The position numbers and the translations under genes are program-made. From Elymus sibiricus (Eukaryota; Streptophyta; Magnoliopsida; Poales; Poaceae), in assembly GCA_039707655.1 (NCBI GenBank), contig CM077664.1:197340195-197404194 (forward strand): a DNA stretch of 64,000 nucleotides. Direction: 5' to 3'. Numbering within the stretch: position 1 is the first letter of the stretch; each line of letters starts with the position of its first letter. Under the pieces are notes generated by a model. It was not told where the DNA came from and did no database searches. It saw only the letters and a program-made list of their open reading frames with translations. This document shows, piece after piece, positions 34,001 through 46,446 of the stretch.

Positions 34001-35119
34001 CACGGGGCTGCACGGGCGCGGGCACGTGCGATCGGGCGCGCGCGGGGCGCCGTCAGAGGCGGCCAGCGCAAGGCAGGGCACGGGCGGGCGGGCGCACGGG
34101 ACATGGCGGGGGTGCGGTGAGCGCGGCCAGGAGCGCGAGCTCCGGCGCTCGGCCACGGCGGCCAACGGAGGCGGAGAAGAGGGGAAGCAGGGGGAACAGG
34201 CGCGGGAGCTCACAGCGATGGCGGGGAGCAGCTCGGGGAGGACGGAGAGGTCGCGGTGGTGCAGATCGACGGCGGGCGACGACGGCCGTGGCGGAGATGG
34301 ACGAGGCTACCGACGGCGAGGCATTGTTTTGGCCTCGATCCAGAGGCGGTGACGAAGGAGACGAGGACGACGCAGCGGGGAGCGCGGTGGCCGCGGCATC
34401 GACGACGACATTGCGATGACGGTTGCGGTTGTGGGCGGGATCGACGAGGGAGAGAGCGAGGGGGGGGGGAATGAGGGGTCTAGGGTTCGTCACGGGGTCG
34501 GGGGGGCCTTATCCGGCGTGGGGAGTCGGCGGATGGCCGGCACGTGGCCATGGCCATGGGATGGCTGCCACGGCTCCCCTGCCTCCCACTGTAGCGGGAG
34601 GTTGAAGGAGAGGGGAGGTGGGCTGGGCCTCCTTCTATTTCTAAATGGGCCAAGTGCACAGTGTCCTTCTTCTTTTTTCCTTTATTCCTTTTCTGTTTTG
34701 CGTTTTGCCTCGGCTTTGCATTTAGTTTGTGTACTAAATGAATTTTGCCAGGGTTGAAACTTGGGACATAATTCCATTGCAATATTGTGGTGCTCTACAA
34801 AAAGTCTCAGAGCATTTGGAAATGTCTAAACATTTTTAGAAATTGAAACGGTTGGTTAAATGTCTGCTGGTCCACTGTTTAAAATCTTAGGGGCAATTTG
34901 AGAATTTTGGAGATGTTGTTTTCCTTAAATAATTACTTATGGATTATTTGTAAGGTTATGAACTATTTTGATTTTATGTTTGAAGAAATAATAATTTGTC
35001 TTGCATTTGAATTTGAATTTGACTTGGATTTTTATCAAGTGGCAATTTGGCTTAGTAAAACATGATGACATTGCATCATTAGTGTGAGATCACTGTAGCT
35101 TGACACTGGGGGTGTTTCA
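31018..35119 (-). repeat. 3' LTR of the LARD-like element
   Basis: On the minus strand it starts TGAAACACCCCCAGTG and ends GGGGGCGTCATA, slightly mutated from the TGT...ACA ends of its partner. The middle (33,750-34,600) is very GC-rich with GGCAGC-type repeats and carries long spurious frames. Compared with the other LTR it has scattered substitutions (about 4-5 percent in the first 300 bp by hand) and an extra block of about 60 bp near 33,925-33,985. Confidence 0.85.
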
Positions 35120-36400
35120 AATCTCCTCCACTACAAGAAATCTCGTCTCGAGATTTAAGAGGTAGAGTAAGAGGGAAAGGATTGGTTACGAAATTCTAAC
35201 GAGTCTTCTCGGTCTTGGTTGCTCTTCCCGAAACGGTCGGTCCAATGCGTCCAAGTCTTCATTTCTCTGCATCAGTGCATTGTGATGAAGTTCTCATTCT
35301 TCCTTCGGGGTCTACTTACGAAAGGACAAGGGGTAACTTCGGAAGAACGGACCACTACAAGGTTGATTATCTGGTAGATAACTCAGGGAATGTGGCAGAA
35401 ACTATCTCTCGAATTTGAATAAATGAAATATATCGAGAGCAAGATACATATACAAGAAGTTATAAGAAGTTTCAAGCAGGTAGGCAAGCATTCGATGCTT
35501 ATGACAGATGACGGAAGGGGGTTCCAGAGCAACAGGATTAATCATTGCGTCTGAAACCAGAATAGATCAGCTCCAGGAAGGTGGCCCGTGAATTACATAC
35601 GAAGCCAAGCGCAATGAATAACTTTGAAAACAGGGATATACAGGAGAGTCAGGTTTTGATCCTATGGAACTGTGGTGAGTGTGGATTAAGAGTAGGGAGG
35701 ACGGTGACATCTTGCACGGTCACGATAGCAAGGCATGTCAGAGGATAGCTTGTCAGCTATGTCGGCAACAACGTTGGTACCAAGGGCAGGGGATGAAGAG
35801 AACCATTTTCCTTCTCACAAGGCGAGGTGGACCAATAGGCAAAGTTCTCGTCCATCGGTGGTTACCGAAATGTTAACAACAATAGTAACAGGGTCTTACT
35901 AATAGGGTTGTACTTGGGGGTGTTGACATAAGCAGGGAATTATCACTCCTCAGATAGATTAGATTACAAGAAAGGTTAAACAGACCAATGGAAAGGAAAA
36001 TGTGATTATCAGATTAAACAGACCAATGAAAAGGAAAATGTGATTATTCACAAGTATTAGGTGTATATCCTTCCCAAGGAAAAGCAGAGCATGATATACA
36101 TGACAGGGCATCAAGTACAAAATCATTTAGATAAAGGGGCGAGGAAATTCATGATGTTACCCATTCAATGGTGTTTGGGTAATCGGTCAAGAAACATTTA
36201 GCGTTGTGCTTCCAATGTTCTTGTTGATACTCGGAGTACCACAGTCATGCTTCGGGGTAGCAATGGTATGGTGTGTTAGGTAAAGGCTGGGTTCCAAGAT
36301 CACAAGAGATACAAAGGAATAATTTCAAGAATAGCAAGGAATTCAAGGTATAACCAGAACATGACCCAGTCTGTGTTGAAAGGAAGGCAAGCATGTTGTC
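35120..36400 (-). other. LARD-like internal region, 3' part
   Basis: Contains no recognisable protein domain on either strand. It ends at the TSD of the nested Copia (GATGA, 36,401-36,405) and continues at 48,111. Confidence 0.6.
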
Positions 36401-36405
36401 GATGA

Positions 36406-38068
36406 TGTTGGTGCAATACTTGCCCTCTTGTGTTTTGGAGATTGTTGACAGAAACAGGTATGGACTGACTTGTTTGCTAGTGCACACAGAGAGAAATAGT
36501 CCATGCAGTACCGAAGAAAATGCTGTCTCCGGTGTACAGTTCGAAGAACTTCACCGAAGATTGTCTGCTCCGCCGAGATAAATGAGCTACATGTTTTAAA
36601 GACTTGTAGATGAGCAGAATGAAGTGAAGAAGTTAACCCTTCGAAAGTTTATTGCTGACGCAAAGCAATTGGTTCGGTGATCGCGTCCGAAGAAATTGAC
36701 TGCATCGATGGGAGGCGAAGACGAAGTGAAGACGAAGCATTCTTTTCGTCGTTCTTCTTCCATTCTTTTGAGTCATAGGACCTCCGTACTATTAAGAGGG
36801 GTATAGGTTCTCGAAGCTTAGATCCGCTGTGATGCTTAGCCCAAACCTATGCGAGACTGAGAGAAATCTCTTTATGTTTCGAATGATTACCTGCCAGCAG
36901 AAGACGTTGTTCTTCGGTGCTGCGGGAGATATCTTTCGAACTGAGGAGTTAGCATTACTTGCTCCGCACGTAATCTTACCGTTGTGCTCAATTCCGACCG
37001 TTGGACTCGTGTCGTTCGGCCATTGGCTGCTCCACATGTCCAATTTGGTCATTTCCCATCAGGGAAGGCTGCGGCTATAAATAGCCACCCCGCTCCAACA
37101 TTACCCGTTGGCTGCTCCGCTTAAGATTTCTGAGAAGATTGATTGAGCGTCCCCTCTCCGAGTGATTTGAGTTTAAAATCCACCGAGAGAAAAATCAAGA
37201 GCCGAAACTTAGACAGTGGTTGAGCATCACAGTAGTTCTGAGTTAGAGTTCTTGTACCTATTACTCTTGAGAGCTGCGCACTCTCTCGATGGATAGGTGT
37301 CGGCTCGAGTGTCGAAGAGTAATTGTCTTCACCGAGCAAGATCTTCAGCAACCAAGAGTCATTGTGGTTCGCGAAGAAGTCTGTCGAAGGTTTGGAGATC
37401 GCCGACAAGTATCTACCACGAGTGAAATCAACTGGAGTCTGATCAGCTCCGAGTTGAAGGAGAATAGGGCGAGGAGATTTTATCCTCTGTGTTAAATCAC
37501 AACCCCTCCAACCAGACGTAGTCCTTTGGCAGAAGGGCGAACTGGTCTACCAAATTCCTCTGTCGCCATCGAGCACCACTGGTTCGCTTTACATTACTGC
37601 ATTTCCTTCAGCAGTTTACATTCATGCTCAGTGCCGATAGTTGTACCTGATCAATCACATTTCATGAATTATCTGTCGCGTTCTCATCATTCAATTCCAT
37701 CATCTCTAATTGATCTATTTCTCATCGCAATCTTGTTTGTCAACGTGATTTCATTCTGTGCTGTTTTCATTCACCCTGTCATCACCTCTCGTGCATTTCC
37801 ATCGCGGTTCATATCCAGTTTTCCCTCGTGACTTTGCATCTGATCATTCATTGCATTACCATCGTACCTGTATAACCTGTGATATTCTTCATTCGATGAA
37901 ATATTGCTTTCTACATCGATAGATATGTTCCTCTACAGTAAGGTTAATTAAGTGCCTGGCTACCGAACCTTATTTCCGCTACTGTGTTTGGGATCGGTTC
38001 AAAACATTCGGAAGAATTTTTGAATCTCCCATTCACCCCCTCTGGTCGATATACTCTCGGTCCTAACA
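36406..38068 (+). repeat. 5' LTR of the nested Copia element
   Basis: 1,663 bp, starting TGTTGGTGCAATACTTGCCC and ending CTCTCGGTCCTAACA just before the PBS. A TATA-like CTATAAATAG lies near 37,074. Frames within it are also present in the 3' LTR and are not genes. Confidence 0.9.
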
Positions 38069-38070
38069 AT

Positions 38071-38083
38071 TGGTATCAGAGCA
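38071..38083 (+). other. Primer binding site (initiator tRNA-Met)
   Basis: TGGTATCAGAGCA begins two bases after the 5' LTR. It is complementary to the 3' end of initiator tRNA-Met. Confidence 0.9.
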
Positions 38084-38135
38084 GGTACTCCCTGTCTCTG
38101 CTTATTAAAGGTCTAACAACCTTGGAGTTTTGAGT

Positions 38136-40641
38136 ATGTCGTATGCAGGTAGATCCTCACACTCTGAAAGGTTTCCTATCTTCGATGGAAATGACTATAT
38201 CTACTGGAGAGATCGAATGAAAATCAGACTTCAAGCCATCAACATTGTACTTTGGAAAATTGTGGAAAATGGATACACTGCTCAACACCCTGATGCCCCT
38301 ACTTCCGATGAAGCTATGATACGGTTGGATGCTCAAGCAAAAGATATTATCTCTGACAGCATCTCTAGAGATATTTTTATTCGGTTCCGAAAGCTTGACA
38401 TGGCAAAGCAACTCTGGGATGCCATCAAAGATGTTCATGAAGAATTCATTATCAGAACAGATCGAAACACAGATATGCTTCGTGCCATGTTTGCTGGGTT
38501 CAGAAGTCTTCGTAGGGAAAGTGCTATGGAACTCACTCATCGGTTGAAAAATATTGTTGAAAGACTTCGCCAACGTGGAGTAACAGATACACCGATAGAG
38601 ATGTAGTCAATAAGCTACTGAATGCTCTTGATGCAACCTTTGATCCGATCGTGGCTGAAATCAAGCAAAGACCAGACTATGAAGAAATTCACTACGTCGA
38701 AGTTATGACGCTGCTATCTATTCACGAAGAAAAGATGGAACTTGAAAATGGTCAGCAAGAATTCTCTTCGGAAAGCGAAGGAGAAATTCTGTCACACTAT
38801 GGAAGTTCACAGGAAGAAGATATCGAGAATCAACACTCTATCACAAGAGAAATGGAAATGCTCACTGAAAGACTAAGCAATCTCAGAAGACAGAATCTAT
38901 GTCTCACGAATGATGATGAAGTTGACACGCCTGGATCGTCGAGGAAATTACCTCCGAAAGAAATGAAGTGCTTCAAGTGCAAACAACTCGGTCACTTCAT
39001 AGCAGACTGTCCTTGTTGGGAACAAGATGAAAAACCAAGCAACAGATGGACTTATCTTCACTGCTCTGGATTCACTCGAGTGGATCGTCACACTAAGCTC
39101 TCAAAGAAAAATGAATCTGCCGCATCATCTTCTTCGTCGAGACCAGTCACTGACATTCAAACAAGAGCGACCATTGAATCTAGTCTGAAGAAAATATCGC
39201 AGCTGACTAGAGTGTGTGCAGAAATGAATATGGAATCTGAAGATGAAACATCCGAATCCGAATCAGAAGATGAAGAGTTTTACAGAAACCTAGGAAGAGG
39301 CAACGCATTCATCGCATATGAACCATCCGAGAAGTCTCTCGAATCAGACGCTGATGATAATGCCTCAAGTGATGTTGATGAACCTATCGCATTCTGTCTC
39401 ATGGCAAAAACCTCAAAGGATCAGGTATCAGCAAAGCACCAAAAATCTAAGACTGAACATTCCTCTGGATACATTGCTTACGCTAAACTTGTTAAGATTG
39501 CAAAATCTCAACAAGATGAGCTAGAACGACTTGAGATGAATCTTAGGAAAACCGAAGGATTACTGGTCGAAGAGATGGAGAAGAATCAAGAGTTGACTGA
39601 AAAGCATGATGTTTTTCTTCAACGCTTGATGATCTTTCCGAACGATATGATTCTCTTACAGTCGACTTCGAGAGTTTATCAGATGAACTCCTTGACAGGA
39701 ATCAAGAACTCGAGTCACTGAAAGAGTCTTATAACATGCTTGCGAAAGAAAAAGCTTCTCTCTTCGCCGAGCAATCTAACAACCTTCCTGATGATTTTGT
39801 GCCTCCTTGCTTAAAATGCCTAGAACGTAGCAATGCTGAGTCAAATGCTGAAAAATCTAATGCTGTCATCGAGAATACTGCAACTATTACGAATGATATT
39901 TCTAACCCCTCTCCCAAGGAATTTGTTGCTATCTCTGATGAAAATTGCAGGCTAAAGAACTTGCTTGAGACAGGAATGCTAAAGAGCCTCAAAGGGCATC
40001 AAACTCTGTGTGATGTGCTCAAGAAGTCAATACTGCACAAAAATCCCCGAAAGGAAGGATTGGGTTTCGAAAGGAAACTCAACGTTGATGGAACTTACTG
40101 GACTCCCGAGCAATATCCTCGAACGAGTTGGGTTCTTGCCAAAAGCAAAACTCTCGAACCTGCACTCCTGTCTGGATATGATACTCCCATTCCTGTTACT
40201 TCTGATGAGTCAAATGACTCCAACTACAAACTTTTCAAACAACAAAATGGTAAGGTTTTCGCTTGGTATGTCGGGACTAACTGCAGGTCTGGCTCACCCA
40301 AAAGGCAAATTTGGGTGAAGAAATGCACCATTGAAAATATATCTGTCACTGCTAACCCGAACATGCAGGGTAACACTTTTCGAAGAAATGATAATTCCTC
40401 GCTGTATGGCACAGCAACCTCTTCGAATGGATATGGATTAAACTTTCGACAAAAGGAGTACATGCATATCTCCTCGAATCATTATGCTCATGTCTCTGGG
40501 AACAATTTCAATGCTTACTCATATGATTACTCTCAAGATGAACAGGTGAACTACAGAGACCAACGAAGGAATGTCCATGCTCAGTCAAGACAAATGAGGT
40601 CTGCGCTGCCCACACAAGCGTGGGCTGTGAGAAAGAACTAA
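38136..40641 (+). pseudogene. gag of the nested Copia element, two frameshifts
   Basis: The frame starts M-S-Y-A-G-R-S-S-H-S (ATG 38,136) with the Copia gag signature F-D-G-N-D-Y-I-Y-W-R-D-R-M. The first frame ends in a stop at 38,604-38,606. Coding continues in another frame to 39,721, then in a third to the stop at 40,639-40,641, implying frameshifts near 38,595 and 39,625. The middle part holds a CX2CX4HX4C zinc knuckle (C-F-K-C-K-Q-L-G-H-F) at about 38,970-39,012. Acidic Ser-rich stretches and a Glu/Lys-rich coiled-coil-like region follow. About 830 codons in all, long for gag, as in Sireviruses. The usual protease D-S-G motif does not follow. The product would form the virus-like particle, but this copy cannot make a full protein. 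Confidence 0.8.
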
Positions 40642-41152
40642 CCCTTCTTGCAGGAACTCGCTCTCAGGGATTCAATTCGTTTTATCCTTTGCCCCGAGGT
40701 CTATTTAGTTGGTGCTGGTTCTCTGTGTTTATTTGTTCTATGTTTGTCGTTTGCTTTCGAGTTGCCGTGTTTGTGTTTCGTCCGATGAACAACTCACTCA
40801 TAGCTCCTCGTTTGGTGTTTCTTCTCGTTTGCCTGAGTGATTTGTTTCGGACCCTTTTATCCCTCTATTCTCTCTCATCTAAATCTTTGCTGTCCGTCAT
40901 GAGCATGCAATTTGAACTGAAGTAAATCACTCTCTGATGTCCTTGGTCGCGAAAGAAATTATCTTCGAACATTTACTCATTTTCGGCGTTGTGCCCTTCA
41001 AACCTTTCGACCTCCCGCTCTCTTCCCGAGATTTTCGCAGGAAACGGTTGCCACATGCCCACGATCTCGTTGATCGTGATCGTGTCCGTTGAATGCCAAA
41101 CGTCCCGCATCTGTAGGCCGTAGATTTCGAAGGGGTGGTTCAGCCCTCCAGC
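40642..41152 (+). other. Non-coding spacer where pol would be expected
   Basis: About 0.5 kb without recognisable coding sequence between the gag stop and the promoter-like region. No remnants of integrase or RT motifs were found, so pol is cleanly missing rather than visibly decayed. Confidence 0.55.
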
Positions 41153-41160
41153 TATAAATA
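41153..41160 (+). promoter_or_regulatory. TATA box of a putative internal promoter for ORF2
   Basis: TATAAATA lies in plant-promoter context, followed by a C/T-rich leader (CCTCTCGCCGCATCTTCTTC) where a transcript could begin near 41,185-41,195. It is located far from either LTR and 572 bp upstream of the ORF2 start. Confidence 0.45.
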
Positions 41161-41298
41161 CCTCTCGCCGCATCTTCTTCCTCATTCGTGCAAACCCTCG
41201 TTTTACCTCCTCCCGAGCCCGAGCTCGAAGCAACTCCGGCGAGAAGCTTCGCCGTGCAACTCCGGTGAAGACTCGTCGCAGCTGATCACGCCGGTGCG

Positions 41299-41717
41299 GT
41301 AATCCTCGTTCCCGCATTGCCGTAGTTGATCTAAGTTGCCAAGTTAGGGCGCCTAGATCTGGAACTGCTCGTTTCCATCTCTCTGTTCTTGGGCAGTTCT
41401 TACCGTCGCAATTAATCTCGATTTATTTCACTGCGGTAGATCTTTGGGAATCACTAGGACTTGACTAGTGCGGTTTGTAGTTCTTCCTCGTACTGGATCT
41501 CCTCATCTTGGGTACATGTGTGTTATCCGAAAGATTAGATGGTTTTCAACCTGCCCAGTATCATCTGAGGCTAGCTTGTAATATCTATCAAGGATATCTG
41601 TTTGGATTTCCATGGGTTCCCTAATCTTCCTAAAAATCTTTTTTCACTCAAAAATAGTTATGTGCATGCTTATGACCCTACCTTGTTTTTCTCCCTCGCA
41701 TCTGCTCTATTTCACAG
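41299..41717 (+). other. Putative leader intron upstream of ORF2
   Basis: Donor GTAATC at 41,299 follows a GC-rich leader. The interior is T-rich, and the acceptor TTTCACAG ends at 41,717, eight bases before the ORF2 ATG, with a CTTATGAC branch-like motif at about 41,667. The composition change from GC-rich exon to T-rich interior supports an intron. Transcript data are not available to me. Confidence 0.45.
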
Positions 41718-41724
41718 GTTGGTC

Positions 41725-44700
41725 ATGTCACAGAGTTTGGAAGAACACTCAGATTCTGGAGGATATTTGCCTCTGTTCCCACCAAGTTCAGAACGAATGA
41801 GAATGACAGGAGGAGGAAAATCCTCGAAGCCACCCAAGGCTCCGAAAAAGAGACAAGAGTCTGTGTCCGAAGAAGATTCGGAAGAAATTTTCTCGGCTCA
41901 CAGTCAGCCCGAGGATGAACTGGTCACTGACGCTCTAACCATCTTCTCCGATGGAAATCCCAAAAGGGGTGGTCGTGGCAGAGAAAAGAACACTACTGCT
42001 GAGATGTCAGATCCCGAAAGCTACAGAACTCCACCTGAAGGAGAATCAACGACTGAACGCAACAACAGGCTTCAAAGGATTCGCTGCCACTGGGCTGGCA
42101 AATGGTTCCGTTATCAAAATGTTCGCGAGAAGTACCAGATTTTGTTTGCCTTCACGCCACCATGGAATGATTGCATTGCAGAAAATTGCATTGGCCCAAA
42201 TGATGAAAAAATCAGGCCACCATAGCCAGCAAATGCTCATCCTGACTCTCTCAAAACTATCGCTGACTTTCCCGAGGAAGTAGCTAAGAGGGCGAAAGCC
42301 AAGGCCAAACGTGAAGCTAGAGAAGCTAAGAAGAATCAAGTCGAAGCGAAAAACATCGCGCTAACCCAGCAGGACGTGCAGAAAAAGAAGGAACGTGCAT
42401 CAGCTTCGAAGGGAAGCAAGTCTGAGAAATCTATTTCCCCTCGTGCACCACAAAAGAAAACCCTTGTCAAAAGAACCAAGAAGGTTGTTCCCGACTCGTC
42501 TGATGAGTCGTCCGATGAAGAAACCCCTGATGAAATTCCCTTGTATGATCGTCCCGCCATTCTCAACAAGCCACACATGAGTCCTTCGCCAGTGAAAACA
42601 TTGCCATCTCCGAGGAAGTCTCCCAGGCATGCACCTATGCCATCCACTGATAAACCTTCGGGTTCTGTGGCCCCGAGAACTTTGTCAAGTGCTGCTATGA
42701 AGAGAAAGCCGCAGTCAGAAGAGAAAGCAGATGTGGCTGCCAAAAAGACCAAGCTCAATGTTCCTGCTTCCACAGAGGAACAAAAATGTGACTTCAATTT
42801 CATGATCGATATAATTGACAGCGCTGCTTATGATGCAAATGCTAATGATGTGTGCGATCTGGGTTTGCCCGATGACGTTACCGAATTGGTGACGAAGCAT
42901 TTCATTGAGCTGAAGAAAATCTCCAAGAAGCTCAACAAAGCAGTCAAAAACAAGCAACAGGTCGAGCAAATGAGAACTGAAGCCAAGTCGGAATCTGAAA
43001 GGAAAAAGATGAACAAGGATGTTTTTGAACTCACCAAGGCCCTCAGCGTCTTGCGCAATGAGAAAATTGACTGGCACTCTCGCTTGCACATGGAAGTCTC
43101 TCAGTTGTGTTACCGGAGGAATGATGAAATTGACCGCAAAGCCGCCCTTGCTCGAAGAAGAACTCAAGAGGAAAAGCGTCAGAAGGCTATGGCGAGAGCA
43201 AGCAAGCCGAAAGGTAGCAAAGACCGCCGCCTTCAGAACGTCTCTGCTGATCCTACTCCATTGGATTCCCTTGTACCCTTGCAGCAAGTTCCACCTTCTC
43301 CTCCTCGCGAAGATGAACCCATGTTGCAGGCTGGTACTGAGGAGGTTGTCATTCCTGAGCCAGTTGCCCGAGTGCAACATGAAGAAGTTGATATTTTCTT
43401 GGAAAGGACTAAAGAGGAAAATGCACCTCCCAAGCAGCAATCCCTGGAAGAAGAAGTTGATGAAGAGATTGAGGTTGAGAAGGCAGATCCATCGCCACCG
43501 AAAACGTTGCAAGTAGAGCCCTCCGAATCAACGAAAGAGAAGAATGATAAGATTGAGTGTGAGCTCAATGCTTCCCGAAAGGAAACACCCCCAGTCTCAT
43601 CATCTGGTGCCCCTACCCAGATGGATGTTGATCCTGCTCCTCGTACAACTGCATCACAGTTTGTACAGGAAGAAAAGAAAACTGATGAGCCGATGGCTCG
43701 AGAAGAAACTGTCCCACCTGTTGTGTCCCAAGCTAACGCGAAAGTTTTTGTACCTCCCACCGAAGAAATTGCCAGAAAAGAAAAGGCTCCTGTGCCCGAA
43801 AGTCAAAAAGATGTCGAAGGAGTTCCGGCGAGCAAGAACAGCAGTCAGTCAAGTGCATCAAAGCTATCTACCCGAGAGGAATCGAGGAAGCCTCATGCTC
43901 CTCTCAGGCCTATTGATGAAGGTGTGCCTGCACCTGATGAAGTTCGAACCAAATCAATGACCGATGAAGAACCTCTGAGTAACCCACTGGAAATGTATCC
44001 GTTGTTTCCTGTCGAAGATGGCCCAAATGGTCCAGCGTTTAATGAGCAGGTTCATCGCTCGAAACTTGCATTCTTTGGGACCAGTCCATATGAAGGAGAA
44101 AGGACTTCATTGTCACCGAGGTTCTGGACAAAGGAACAGGCTGTTTATTATGCTCGTATTCTGTATGGCAAGAATCGAATATTCAAGCATAAGACTCTGG
44201 ATTTTGCTGAGCTCGAAAGCATACCTAGCTTTCATCACACCATCGAGCAAATTGAACAAGTTTTTCTGAAGGGTGTTCTTCGTTTCAATCATGGCTGGAA
44301 TCGTGAAGTTGTCCTTCAGTTCTATGCCATGCTTTATATCTCAGGAGATCTTAATGATAGCAGTACATGGATCCTTGAATGGATGACCGAGGAAGAAAGA
44401 ATCAAATGCTCGGCTGACCAGCTCTTGGCCCTGTTAAATCTACCTCGTTTCGAATTTGATGCCACACGAGAACACAGACTGCATTTCTGGGATGTATCCG
44501 AAGCTCAACTGCATATGCTGATGGACCCTAAGCTTGTTGGTGATGAGTGTACTGAAGCAAATCCAAAGCATCTGGCCTATGAGAACAAAGTGTTGTTCTA
44601 TATCATCTGCAATTCTCTCACGCCAACAAACCGGCCTGAAAGCATTCATGGAATTGTGGCAAATACTCTTCATGCTTTAGCTCATGGAATTCGGTTTGAC

Positions 44701-45480
44701 ATTCCTGATCTTCTTATTCGCAACCTGGCCTATGCAGCTGATAGTCCTCAGGTTTTGAAGCCTTATGCGCCATGGGTCATGTTCGCCATTGAGCAGCTTA
44801 TCGAGAAAAAGTTCTTTTGCCCATATGTTCCGAAAGTTTTCATGCCGCCAGTCCGAGACACGCTCCAGACTGTGAAAGATATCGGGAAAGGAAAGACGCC
44901 AATTGATGCAACTGCTTCTGCCTCTGCGAGTGCTCCGAAGATTAAGAAGGTCACAGTGGAAATCCCTCGCGAAGAAAATCTCTCACTATACGAGATTTGT
45001 CTTCGTACTCAGCAAGTATTGGAAAGTCACATCAAGCTCGATCGCAAAGAAAAAGTGGAAATGATGATTGAGATCAATCTACTTCACAATTATGCTTGTC
45101 AAGCCCTGCTGTATGAAAAGGAACAGAAGAAGCGCTCATGGACCCTACTACGCAAGCATTATTCTTGCAAACAACTGTCTGCCAAGGGCATCGAGAAAGA
45201 TTATGATCATCTGGAGTTGTTTGAAGTTCCTCGCATCCGAAGGCAAACTCCAGTGCTCCCTCATCGTTCTGCTTCCACTGACCTGCTGTTTGTCGAACCC
45301 GATGATGCACTTGAAGACAAGGCAGGCACATTCATTTACAAGCCTGATGCACCTCGCTATGCTACTCCCGAAACAGATCCCGAAGCCCGTGCTGCGTCTC
45401 CAGCTCCTGCTTCAGCCTCAACCGTTGCTCGTTCTGCTTCGCCGAACAATTCGAGCTCTGGGGATTCTTCGGACGAGTAG
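41725..45480 (+). pseudogene. ORF2 of the nested Copia: large accessory protein with Athila-ORF1-like C-terminal domain, one amber stop
   Basis: A single frame of 1,252 codons (including the stop) from ATG 41,725 to the stop at 45,478-45,480, broken only by TAG at 42,223-42,225. The N-terminal 380 residues are Ser/Lys/Pro-rich and acidic with S-D-E-S-S-D-E-E-type runs. A probable coiled coil lies at about residues 390-500 (E-L-K-K-I-S-K-K-L-N-K). A disordered Glu/Pro-rich stretch runs to about 760. A folded domain spans about 770-1050 with V-V-L-Q-F-Y-A-M-L-Y, L-L-A-L-L-N-L-P-R-F and Y-I-I-C-N-S-L-T-P. That motif order resembles the putative plant transposon protein domain and Athila ORF1. 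The tail is Ser/Pro-rich. There are no transmembrane segments, no catalytic triad and no zinc finger. It sits where Sirevirus env-like ORFs lie, but directly after gag with pol missing. Function unknown; structural or nucleic-acid binding is a guess. Confidence 0.65.
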
Positions 45481-46446
45481 TTCCTCGCATGCCTCCTCTT
45501 TCCTTTTTGACACTTGTTGACAAAAAGGGGGAGAAGAACATCGAGAAGATAGAAAAGCGGGTTATTTGCAGGGTGTTTCTATTCGCCATTTGCTTTTCGT
45601 TCGAACAATTTGCTTTTGATCGTTGAACCTTTCGGTCGTGAAACTTAATCTCACCGTCTGTGGTGATGACACTCTGCGTCGTCATGTACCGTTAATAACC
45701 CCTGCAATGATATATTTGCTTCCAGTATTTGGTGCAGGTGCTTATTTATCCTCGATACTTATCTTTCGTGCAAGGATAAGTGAAAGTTTCTCAAGGATTA
45801 GAAATCATGCCTCTAGAAAGGAGAGATCTTATTCCTTAACTATCTAACGATGCAGGAGAAGAAAAATCGCTTCAGAATAAAGTCATTCATGAATTCGAAA
45901 GAAAATTCTTTCTATCTGTCTGACAAGCTATTTTCCCTCGCATATATCTATGGTATCATTTTTTGTTGTTGCAGGAAAACATCATCTGAAGTACATCCAC
46001 TCCGAGCAATATATCTTACTCCTTTGCTCTGATTGCCCTCTGCTCTAATTATTCCTCGAATATCTAACTTGATCTCGAGTGGATTCAAACTGTGTTCTGA
46101 GAAAATCTTCATGGCTTATCCTTTGCCACAACGTTTTTCAAGTTATCCTCGCTAATCTTTGTGAAAGTTGTATGTGGCAGGAAATATCTCAGACACCGTC
46201 GAGTGCATTGGATGACTCTTCGAATGAAATCATCTGCCAATGTCACTCATACGAAGATTCACCTCGCTACCTTCCGTATTATCTCCTATGCTCACTCCAA
46301 TCAGAATGATGCACATCTTCAGGGGGAGCGTGCTTTATCTTCGTATTTATCTCTCGTCTTTCAACCTCTTTCACGTTACATTTCATTCTTTTATCTATCT
46401 TTCGATGTGTTCTGTTTTGTCAACAATCGTCCAAAAAGGGGGAGAT
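45481..46446 (+). other. 3' non-coding region with extra purine tracts
   Basis: Contains AAAAAGGGGGAG at 45,522-45,533, AGGGGGAG at 46,321-46,328 and the true PPT at 46,433-46,446. Several TGCAGG or GGCAGG motifs after pyrimidine-rich runs (about 45,853, 45,972 and 46,179) look like splice acceptors. No ORF is recognised. Confidence 0.6.
46433..46446 (+). other. Polypurine tract of the nested Copia
   Basis: AAAAAGGGGGAGAT lies directly before the 3' LTR start TGTTGG. Confidence 0.9.

Noticed and set aside
33589..34493. Several GC-rich frames (108-146 codons) on both strands
   Set aside because: They lie in the GC-rich core of the LARD LTR and are not conserved in frame in the partner LTR (52,910-53,887).
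42715..43512. 265-codon minus-strand frame opposite ORF2
   Set aside because: Antisense shadow of the long ORF2 frame; hydrophobic residues reflect complementary codons.
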